The notes under the pieces: model-generated | What the model saw: only the letters and a program-made list of their open reading frames with translations | Told to the model about the DNA's origin: nothing | Databases searched by the model: none | Made by a program: the position numbers and the translations under genes | Assembly (NCBI RefSeq): GCF_000764305.2 | Contig: NW_025944679.1 | Span: 149,807 to 213,806, forward strand | Length of the DNA: 64,000 nt | Source: Hyalella azteca | Lineage: Eukaryota > Arthropoda > Malacostraca > Amphipoda > Hyalellidae | Direction: 5' to 3' | Shown: positions 27,601 to 35,959 of the stretch, in pieces | Position numbering within the stretch: the first letter of the stretch is position 1 | Layout of the letters: the number at the start of each line of letters is the position of its first letter

Positions 27601-28305
27601 AGTCATATGTAACAAAATTCGCCTCATTCGGAATTTGTCTCGTCGAAAATTACAATACAAGAAATTCTAGACAGTTGAAATTTGCTATGAATCAAGTAAT
27701 CAATTTAAGGTACTCACCTCAGAGTTTCTGTTGTGTCGCCAGTAAGTCCGCACATTTGCCATTTATTTCCAACTTTCATCATCGCATCACCGATTATTTT
27801 GGCTAGTTTTCATTGCTCTTCTAAACACTAATACTTTGATGAAAATATCAGCGGTCTATAAGATACGAACATCACTTCTATAGTTCTAGAGTACTATGAG
27901 TTCTTTGCTCAGTAAGTAAAAATTGAAGGACCGTATTCGAGGAGCTTGAAAAATGCACAAACATTGTAAAAAAACAATTTTTCGATGCTCGTTTCTATAT
28001 ACGTCTGAACGCAATAAGCTCCTCGAATCACGTGAAGGATAACTTGTTTTAAGGAAATTCGATGGAAATATACCGTTTTCAGTGTTAAAATAAGAACTGC
28101 AAAAGATCAAGATCGCTTAACATAAAATGTTCGTGTTATATTACCAGTTGTGTGTAAATGTTTTGAAAATTGATCAAGTCGTCTTCGGTGATTCACGTGA
28201 TAAATAGGCCTTCCAACGTCTGACAACGGTTTTTAATTATTCAAAATGTGCCTTTCTGCAGATGTTATTTGGGGTTCAAATTTACTTCTCAGTCCAGAGA
28301 ACCAT
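24693..28305. other. Intergenic, with a weak small-gene candidate at 26,114
   Basis: No firm gene. At 25,528-25,560 an ATTGG (inverted CCAAT) and a GCCATTTT element sit in a GC-richer patch that looks promoter-like. A short acidic/basic frame lies about 600 bp downstream and is listed separately. A C11 run lies near 26,747. Confidence 0.4.
26114..26299 (+). CDS. Possible small ORF or terminal exon, unknown
   Basis: A 61-codon open frame from an ATG, ending in a Lys-rich tail (KRTKKVDKN). Internal sequence TTTCTAAACAG then GTTGACAATG looks like a splice acceptor, so this may be a last exon whose coding part begins near 26,139. The residue mix (Ser/Thr-rich, then an acidic FEEFDNEVE, then basic) looks more protein-like than most frames here, but I recognise no family and find no partner exon. 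It may be chance. Confidence 0.2.
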   Translation: MNEIFLNRLTMMDKKAMMDNSENLTGAPRPSTQASSCTLIFEEFDNEVECPVKRTKKVDKN

Positions 28306-28577
28306 AAGTGCCAGGGGAATCCAAGGGCCAGAAGGACACAAGTGCCAGAAGGACACAAGTGCCAGAGGGACACAAGTGCCAGAGGGACACAAGTGCCGAA
28401 GGGATACAAATGTCAGAGCGCCACAAGTGCCAGAGGGACACAAGTGCCGAAGGGATACAAATGTCAGAGCGCCACAAGTGCCAGAGGGACACAAGTGCCG
28501 AAGGGATACAAATGCCAGAGCGCCACAAGTGCCAGAGGGACACACGTGCCAGAGAGACGCAAGTGCCAGAGGGACAC
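28306..28577. repeat. 17-bp minisatellite, 16 units, with a 51-bp higher-order unit
   Basis: Exactly sixteen 17-bp units of AAGTGCCAGAGGGACAC and variants (CGAAGGGATAC, CAGAGCGCCAC). In the middle, three-unit blocks (51 bp) repeat almost unchanged, so the array has a higher-order structure. No frame on either strand contains a stop, which produces several overlapping long open frames, up to 204 codons on the minus strand. These are artefacts of the array and are not annotated as genes. Confidence 0.93.
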
Positions 28578-29007
28578 AACTGAACCATGCGCACGTGGTT
28601 GACTCGAGCGCTGTAGGCGGACCGCAGCGTACGCTCCACGCGAGTACCACGGCCGTTGTGATCGGCGGTGACCGCAGCAGCGCCAGAGATGATCCCCGGT
28701 GACCTTCGAGCCTTGGCTGGAAAAAAGTGGAAAGCTGCGGCACTCTTGATCGTCCTCCCGCGCGAAGATGAGTCGCTTGCCTCTCAAAGAAAACGGGAAG
28801 AGGCGAGACCAATAAAAAATATCGAGAGAAGGCTAGTAAAAGTATTGTAGAATCACTAGGATGCCCGGATGTGGGCTGAGACTGTCCGATTTTCATGCAG
28901 AAACTATACTTTGAAGCGTAATTAAAATTATTTTGAAATGAAATGGTGTGGCCAACAGATTGATTTTCGCGAATAAGTCTGGTCTTAAAAAGTGGCGATG
29001 GGCATGG
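28578..29007. other. GC-rich flank of the minisatellite
   Basis: 28,580-28,790 is GC-richer than the neighbourhood. Frames here are extensions of those opened by the minisatellite. I recognise no protein. Confidence 0.4.
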
Positions 29008-29015
29008 CTAACTAA

Positions 29016-29446
29016 CAGAGGTGGGCAGTAACGCGCTACGTTTTCAGTAGCAGTAGCGGTAGCGGCGCTACATTTAAGCAATCGTAGCGGTAGCGGTAGC
29101 GCCCGCGACATATTTAAGTAGCGATACGAGGTTTTGCCGCTACAGCGCTACCGCTACATTTATAGATAAAGCCTTTAGATTTTACTTAATAGTATTAAAT
29201 ATTTTTTTAAAAATCAGCATGATACATGCATAATATAAATTACAGAATAAAACTGTACGAAAGATGTCGGTGTAATGTTGTCAACCTCAGCCTGTTACTA
29301 GTGTCAACATGTTAGTTGTTAGTCCAGAGGTGGGCAGTAGCGCGCTACATTTAAGCAATTGTAGCGGTGTAGCGGTAGCGCCCGCTACATTTAGAGCATG
29401 TAGCGGTAGCGGCCGCTACATTTCTAAGTAGCGCTGCCCAGCTCTG
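29016..29446. mobile_element. Non-autonomous hAT-type element with 8-bp target duplication
   Basis: The element begins CAGAGGTGGGCAGTAACGCG. It ends GCGCTGCCCAGCTCTG, whose reverse complement is CAGAGCTGGGCAGCGC, so the ends are imperfect terminal inverted repeats. Directly outside them the 8-bp string CTAACTAA is present on both sides (29,008-29,015 and 29,447-29,454), a perfect duplication of the size made by hAT transposases. The interior is full of GTAGCGG/CCGCTAC blocks and has no coding capacity. A second 5' end lies inside at 29,325, so the unit is a composite or partly duplicated element. Confidence 0.85.
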
Positions 29447-29634
29447 CTAACTAATAGTTAAGCAATAAGTTCCGAGTTCATGTTATGTGTCGTCTTATTT
29501 GAAACTTAGCCGAAATTATATTACTAAGCGATATGGACACACGATAAATCATTGTTATGCCTAATTAAAATTTCTAAGTTTCAGTGATAACTTTTCAGCG
29601 TTTAGAAAATTTCGACGTTGTTGATGTGCAAAGC

Positions 29635-29695
29635 GTAGCGCAGCTACACAGTTTACACAGTGGTAGAGGTACTGAGCTAGCCATGGGTTCAAGCC
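29635..29695 (+). repeat. Degenerate tRNA-like fragment
   Basis: GTAGCGCAGC resembles a polymerase III A box. TGGTAGAG with GAGCTAGCCAT, then GGTTCAAGCC (a good B box), follows, as in a tRNA D-arm to T-arm order. About 16 extra bases (two ACACAG motifs) split the D-arm region. The arms do not form a full acceptor stem, so this is a pseudo-tRNA or SINE head. Confidence 0.35.
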
Positions 29696-30240
29696 TTGGT
29701 AAGCTTAAAACTTATTTCTCGGCATCGCTGGTGGACGGTGCTAGCTTGGTCGCCTTCAAAAGGTGGTGCTTCCAGCATGGCATTGCACTGGTGTCGTTAA
29801 TCAAACTCTTGAGTACGTGTTACTTTGGGGAAATCATAAGATAGTTCAAGCGTATAATTTGAAGACCGGAATAAAAAATGAAATTCTGTCGATGTTCTTC
29901 AGAATTTTTTTTATGAGTTTTTACCGGGAGATTTGCTTTCTTAAAATTTTTTTTAAATTAACACTGCTTGCGCATTTTAAAATATTGTTTTTATTGTTAT
30001 GAGCTAACTGACTGTGTGGGATTACATGCTATTCAGCCCAATACGCTTCCATGGGATTTTGTTCGCATATTGGCACGCAGCTGTGTTCTACAGATGGTTG
30101 GTTAGGTATATATCGAAGATTTTTCTGTATAGCTGATTTGTTTCTGATGGCTTAGGGCTTACTTTCCCTGCAGGCGAGTTCGCTGAAGTGTCGATCCGGT
30201 TTTCGATCCCAGCTCCAAGCGCCAGTTTGCGATCAGAATC

Positions 30241-30310
30241 GGCAAGGAGGCCGGGTGGTTAGGCACAGCAGAATTGGAGCAGTGAGTTGCGAGTTAGAGA
30301 CCGGCAACAA
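30241..30310 (+). repeat. tRNA-derived SINE-like head
   Basis: GGCCGGGTGGTTAGGC matches the D-arm/A box of Leu- or Ser-type tRNAs. GAGTTAGAGACC lies where the B box should be: from the A-box start (30,248) to the B-box end (30,302) is 55 nt, the spacing of a standard tRNA (positions 8 to 62). The 5' and 3' ends do not pair as an acceptor stem, so a working tRNA is unlikely. Related strings occur at 14,645 and 17,680. Confidence 0.45.
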
Positions 30311-30989
30311 GCTGTGTATGTTCTGCGATGTTGGGAATCGACGACAGGTCTACGGCTTAATAAGCGCTGACACTGCTATGAACTATTGATGCGTAACACT
30401 ACATCCAAATCTTTCTAGCCCAAAGTTTCCTCCAGCGCTGCTATGGTTTTGACGTCCTCGAACGTTATGGTTGCTAGCTGCTGCATGGATCCTCACTTTA
30501 CCGACATATTTGAAAAATGTCAACGTTGGTGAAAATAGAACCACGGATCACCTCCGGCATATTGTTGAGAGATCAGGAATAATAAAGGACATAGGCAGCT
30601 CTACGGGGGGATTCAGACGTATCGAACTTAAATCCAAATAGGAATAGTTACTGAAATGGGCCATGGATTTGAACTTTGATGACAGAAAGTTCGTTGTCGT
30701 TTCTCGATACAGATGAATATTCGAATTTTTGAGAGCTCATTCTATTTTAGATAACAATATTTTAAAATTTATCCTTGCATTCTCAAAATCGGAGCCATAT
30801 GCCATCATAGCTCAAATAACTTTTTCATTTATATATAGATTTTTTTCATAGCTGGGGTAAAAATTATTTTTGGGGCAAATTTAGGTGACACTTGTCGGAG
30901 TCGTACTCGACTCGTAACTCGAATGCCGCTGTCGAGGCAATCGGAGGCATGCTGTGATTTCTTGTCGTCCAGGTACTACTGTAGTACTG

Positions 30990-31047
30990 TACCGTGTTAT
31001 GTCACTTATCATCTTATGTGTACGAATTTCGTACACATAACACGGTA
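30990..31047. repeat. Overlapping alternative hairpins
   Basis: TACCGTGTTATGT (30,990-31,002) is perfectly complementary to ACATAACACGGTA (31,035-31,047). A second left arm, TTATGTGTACGAA (31,014-31,026), is perfectly complementary to TTCGTACACATAA (31,028-31,040). The right arms overlap, so only one stem can form at a time. Confidence 0.85.
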
Positions 31048-32734
31048 TAGTACCACTACACCGACAAGATTACGAATGTGCGATGGATTTATGCCTGCTT
31101 TTAAATTCGAATTCACTTGCTATTTGCTAAGTCGTTTTCAGCCGCTGACACGTTGTTTATTCGAAGTTGTACGATACCATTAATAATCTAAATCATAGGT
31201 TGGTATCTATTCCATACTGCAACTAGCCAGATTTTTGGCCCCTCTTTCAGACTCGTGCAGCAAGTTTACAGTCTGAGTCTGGGAAAGAGATGTACTACTT
31301 TCATGAAGCAATAAAATCAGAAATATTAAAGTTGTTTTGACTCGCATGTTTATTATGTAATTAGTACTGTGGTTTAAACTTTAAAGTACCACCAGAGCAT
31401 TTTTTTAGAATTTTTCAAGACAGACTACAGCTAAATAGGCCTAATAAAGAAATTTTGAAAATCATTGATTTTTAATGAAATAATCTTGTTTATATTTAAT
31501 TAAATAAGAAATATCTTAATGTCTTTATTTATTGTTACAAAAATTTCTGCTTAGTCAATAGCCATTATGTTCCAGTTCCAGTGGTCCAGCCCATGTAGTG
31601 ATGTAGGTAAAACAATTTTCCAAGTGTTCAATTTAATCTTTGTTATTTCAATAACATTATTTCATACTGTTACTGTAGATTGAATTTACTTCATTACATA
31701 CAAATTTCTTTAATCTGCTTATCTTTAAGTTATGTTTTAGCTTTAATTGCTTCAAGCCAACTGTCACCATAATTGAAAAATTGGAAAGAAGCTACCCATG
31801 AAATCTGATTGGAAATTTAAGGTAATGATCAGGAGTACTGCTTTTCAAAATTCTCACGGAATTACACCGAACCGCCATTGCACGGATTTTGTAAGAGATC
31901 TTGAACATTCTCACGGAATTGCTATGTTTTCACGATTAATCATTTAAACAACTAACATCTCAATTTTGTCTAAAAAAAGATTACTCATTATGTTGCCTTA
32001 ATCCTTGAGCATAGAAAATAAACACCTAAATTGTTTTAGTGTACTGAATTACTGCATCCATCCAGGATGGAATTCTAATTTCGAAGGTTCATATATTATT
32101 TCGATCCACCAAGACCACTTTTTCTACCCAACATCGTTATTTGAGGCAAAAACTGAACTTCTTAAAGGCTTAAAATACGTACACTACCCCATGGTCAGGA
32201 AGGTGCAGCGTGTACGCTGGAGGTTCGTTTTCGGATGTACGCCAGTACGCCAGGAAAGAAAGTTGCCAATATGCTTGCTAAAAACAGAAGTGTAACCCTC
32301 ACCAATGCTGCATGATCGACACAGGCACATGTACTTTACGATTGATGCCTGGCGATCGTCACAAACACACGTGCTTTACGATCTATATAGCCGATGCCCA
32401 ATGATCAATACTGAATTGCGCGCTCTAGAGCAATACGACGGTTGAGTGGGTCGACGAACATGAACGTTGCTCCTGGTCCAGTAGCTTCTGTTCGATCGTG
32501 CGTCTGGCTTCCGTATTTTCTTCTTGGCTTCAAACTTTGCGCGGATTTCGCTTTGCTGATTGCACTGCGGAATTCGTCTTGAATTCATTATCAATTTTGT
32601 GCATCTTGCGGAACTAGTGCCAATTTTTCGCAGCCTAAGCCCTCTACGGAATTCATTAACAGGCGAACTAATCCATCTGAAGTCGCGTTTTTTCCACTTG
32701 TGCCCATGAATTAGACAAAAATGCCTGTAAATTA

Positions 32735-33597
32735 GAGCAATCCCTTGATTAGCACGGTTTTGAATACCGCGGTTTTGATTAACGCGGAAAAAAAATTTGC
32801 GACCTACCCTTAATTTACGCGGTGCCAGTTTTGATTAGCGCAACTTTTTTTCACAACGCATCATTTTCCCGCCTCTAGCCAGAGGTGTTACGTTCATAAC
32901 AAAAGTGTAACTTTTTGCTTATTAGATCTTATGTTGTTACTTTTGTTATGACTTTTGGAAAAATTCGCCAAATGTTGTTACTTTATGAATTTCAGCCAAT
33001 AATTCTTTAAATAAGGTCCCGTTCCGTAGGCATTCGTGCTGACTACTGAGTCGGTTTAACCGCGGCTTGTCTCGTTCATAACTCGAATGATAGAGTTCGG
33101 CAACGTTCGCCGGTAAGTGCTCCATGCCGGTGCTCTAGCTAGCCCTTTAAGCCCTGGTGTGACAAATTCGTCACACAGAAAATAAAAGCTTCTACCGCGA
33201 GTAATTACATGTTTGGAGTCTAGCCGCGAGTGTGACGGTAGCGTCACATGTTGTGAACTCGTTCGAACGACTTTCGATGGAGTAGGCGCGTTGCTACTGC
33301 CAGTACAACACAAAGACTGCGCGTGATCTGAAGACTGAAGAGTAATTCAGATTGTTTTTTCACTTTCGAAACATAATTCAGTGCGTAAAGGGCTAGTTAC
33401 TCGTTAGCCTTCAACTGGTCAAGATCGCTGTCATATCTACTGCTCACTTTTATCAAACTACATAATTTTCCTTTCCTTTGCTATTTTTGAGGATTCATTA
33501 TAATTATTCCCATATATTCTTAGGTTTGATTAGCGCGGTTTTGCTTAACACGGTAAAACTCGGGGATTTATTAACCGCGTTAATCAAGGGATTGCTG
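32735..33597. mobile_element. Non-autonomous TA-flanked element (pogo/mariner-like)
   Basis: The left end reads GAGCAATCCCTTGATTAGCA. The right end, reverse-complemented, reads CAGCAATCCCTTGATTAACG. Both are followed by GCGGTTTT-type repeats. A TA dinucleotide flanks each end (32,733-32,734 and 33,598-33,599), the target duplication of Tc1/mariner/pogo transposases. The 863-bp interior has no transposase-like frame. Assignment to pogo rather than another TA-inserting group rests only on the end sequence style. Confidence 0.75.
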
Positions 33598-34006
33598 TAG
33601 GCTTATTTTATTACCACGTTTTTCTTATCTTTTTTCGTGTCTGTCTGTCAGCCTGTCTGTCATCAAAAATTCAGACTTTAATTTAGAGCTTTTCTGAACA
33701 TCCTAGAAACTTGAAATTTGGCATGCATGCTTATACAGTTATACTGCCTAACGCTAACAATTCAAGGTTTGATCATCAGAAGTAACAAGTAAAAAAAATA
33801 TTTAAATAAAAAAAATAAAAAAGTGAAAAATTACAATTTCATGGTTGGGAATTGAGTTTTTTGTCAAACATCCAGACTTGCCAACCCTAGAAATTGATTT
33901 GAATTGCTAAAATTGCTAAACAAAAAAGTAGAAAGTAAATAAATATAGAAAAAAACGTTTTTTTAAAAACCATGTTTTCTGGTTTTTACAAAACTAAAAA
34001 TGATGA

Positions 34007-34184
34007 AATAAAACAAATAAAAAAAACTTTAAGAACCATGTTTTCTTAATGGACAAAATAGAAAAACATTTACTCTCACATAACATTACATAACATTTTA
34101 CATAACTTTAATGTTATGTAAGAGTAAATGTTTTTTTGTCTGTTAAGAAAATGTGGTTTTCAAAAGTTTTTTATTTGTTTTATT
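34007..34184. repeat. Long palindrome (foldback), copy 1
   Basis: About 80-bp arms. The left arm runs AATAAAACAAATAAAA, ACTTTAAGAACCATG, TTTTCTTAATGGAC, AACATTTACTC, ACATAACATT. The right arm is its reverse complement with few mismatches. The centre is a short AT-rich loop that itself holds more ACATAACATT copies. Confidence 0.88.
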
Positions 34185-34678
34185 CATTTGTATGACCTTC
34201 TCCAAATCTCTCGAGTAAAAATAAGAAGAACTGCTTATTTTCACCTGGGAAAAAATAAGAAGTAATATCTATTTTAACCTAGGATTTTATCACGTTTTTC
34301 TTTTTACAACGTTTTTTCTTTTTACCACGTTTTTCTTGACTTCGTTTCGTGTGTGTCTCATCAAAAATTCAAACCTTAATTTAGAGCACTTCTAAACATC
34401 CTAGTAAGTTGAAATTTGGCATGCATGTTTATGCTGCCTAACAATTCAAGATTTGATCATCAGAAATAATAATTTTGAAAAAATATATATATATATTTAA
34501 AAAAAACACTAAAAATTCACGGTTTGGAATCAAGTTTTTTCTCAAACATCCACACTTGCCAACCCTGTAAATTGATTTGAATTGCTAAAATTGCTAACTA
34601 AAAAGTAAAAATAAATAAATATAAAAAATATTTTTAAAAACCACGTTTTTCTGGTTTTTACAAAACTAAAAATAAGGA

Positions 34679-34856
34679 AATAAAACAAAAAAACTTTTAA
34701 AAACCACGTTTTCTTAACGGACAAAAAGAAAAACATTTACTCTTACATAACATTTCATAACATTTTACATAACTTAAATGTTATATATGAGTAAATGTTT
34801 TTCTTTTTTGTTCGTTAAGAAAACGTGGTTTTTAAAAGTTTTTTATTTGTTTTATT
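34679..34856. repeat. Long palindrome (foldback), copy 2
   Basis: Same structure as copy 1, with arms of about 80 bp and few mismatches. This copy keeps an intact CTTTTAAAAACCACG in its left arm, which serves as the empty-site counterpart of the insertion found in copy 3. Confidence 0.88.
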
Positions 34857-35209
34857 CTTGACTTTGTTTCTTGTCTGTCTGTCATCAAAAATTCAAACCT
34901 TAATTTAGAGCACTTCTAAACATCTTAGTAAGTTGAAATTTGGCATGCATGCTCATAATGCCTAACAATTCAAGATTTGATGATCAGAAATAATAATTAA
35001 GAATTTTTTTTGAGCAAAAAATTTAAGAAAAGAAAACACTAAAAATTCACAGTTTGGAATTGAGTTTTTTTCTTGAATATCTGCACTTGCCAACCCTGGA
35101 AATTGATTTGAATTGCTAAAATTGCTAACTAAAAAGTAGAAAATAAATAAATATAAAAATATTTTTAAAAAGCATGTTTTTTTGGTTTTTACAAAACTAA
35201 AAATAGTGA

Positions 35210-35759
35210 AATAAAACAAATAAAAAAAACTTCTAACACGTTGACTACAATTGCTTCATCTTGTACTATTATTTCATTATTTGTAATGTTTTTAAACAGG
35301 GTTGCCAAACAGTAATTTTTTCCAGACAAATTCTGTGATTTAGTTTTTCTCAGGTGCGTTTGCCGGCTAAAATTTATGATAGGGGTACTTCCTAATTAAA
35401 TTTTAAATACTGCAAAAATAAAATGAATGGAATTTTTATAGTGGAACTTACAAATGAACTAGTTTATTTTGAGTTATGGGCCTTTTTTGGCCTTTTTTTC
35501 TTGGATTTGGCCAATTTTAGGCAACCTGAATTACAGTACCAATACGTCCTGGAGAAATACATTTCGTGGTATGCATATGTACCACTTTGTAGTCAATGTG
35601 TTAAAAACACGTTTTCTTAATGGAAAAAAAGAAAAACCTTTACTCTTACATAACATTACATAACATTTTACATAACTTAAATGTTATGTAAGAGTAAATG
35701 TTTTTCTTTTTTGTTTGTTAAGAAAATGTGGTTTTTAAAAGTTTTTTATTTGTTTTATT
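35210..35759. repeat. Long palindrome (foldback), copy 3, interrupted
   Basis: The left arm starts at 35,210 and breaks at 35,236. It resumes at 35,601 after a 364-bp insertion, and the right arm ends near 35,759. Removing the insertion and one TTAA restores the palindrome seen in copies 1 and 2. The right edge lies about 170 bp before the start codon of the coiled-coil gene. Confidence 0.85.
35237..35600. mobile_element. TTAA-flanked non-autonomous element (piggyBac-type) inserted in palindrome copy 3
   Basis: The left end reads CACGTTGACTACAA. The right end reads TTTGTAGTCAATGTG, whose reverse complement is CACATTGACTACAAA, so these are short terminal inverted repeats. The right flank is TTAA (35,601-35,604); the left flank is CTAA (35,233-35,236), one change from TTAA. 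Palindrome copy 2 has the uninterrupted sequence CTTTTAAAAACCACG at the same point, so the insertion duplicated TTAA. That target choice is the piggyBac signature. The interior has only short frames. Confidence 0.75.
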
Positions 35760-35928
35760 TAAAAATCACTTGGAAAATGTTGGTATCTCCCAGCAGTTTT
35801 AGGAAACTTTGACCAATATGATAATTGTTTACATTTCAGTTTGTTGTGATACTTTTCTGAGATTATATTATAGACAGCTGTGAAAAATATTGTAGGTGCA
35901 CATCCCAAATTTAACTGAAGAAGAAAAC

Positions 35929-35959
35929 ATGACTTCATCTCATACTGAAAAGAGCAAAG
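35929..35959 (+). CDS. Coiled-coil gene exon 1 (start)
   Basis: Encodes MTSSHTEKSK and the first base of a Gly codon. The start context is GAAAACATGA, with an in-frame TAG at 35,893-35,895. The donor AAAG/GTGAGT is near consensus and leaves phase 1, which exon 2 completes. Confidence 0.65.

Larger units (their letters stand above)
29700..32734. other. Intergenic, with tRNA-like fragment and hairpins
   Basis: No gene supported. It contains the tRNA-like unit at 30,241 and the overlapping hairpins at 30,990-31,047. A short duplication near 32,312-32,385 has two copies of ACGTGCTTTACGAT-type sequence. Confidence 0.45.
33610..35770. repeat. Three tandem copies of a ~540-670 bp module
   Basis: Each copy runs in the same order: CACGTTTTTC, a GTCTGTCTG stretch, ATCAAAAATTCA, TGAAATTTGGCATGCATG, ACTTGCCAACCC, TTGAATTGCTAAAATTGCTA, then a long palindrome. 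Copy 1 spans about 33,612-34,184 and copy 2 about 34,320-34,856. Copy 3 spans about 34,856-35,759, lengthened by an insertion at 35,237-35,600. Copies differ by scattered substitutions and small indels. Frames on the minus strand (Phe/Leu-rich) are compositional. Confidence 0.88.

Noticed and set aside
28282..28896. 204-codon minus-strand frame and its overlapping partners
   Set aside because: It is opened by a stop-free 17-bp minisatellite; all other frames are equally open and the peptide is purely repeat-derived.
30241..30310. Functional Leu/Ser tRNA gene
   Set aside because: The A box is good, but the B box is degenerate and the acceptor arms do not pair.
34542..35219. Phe/Leu-rich minus-strand frames at 34.6 and 35.1 kb
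   Set aside because: They are copies of the same repeat module; the similarity between the frames reflects the DNA repeat, not protein conservation.
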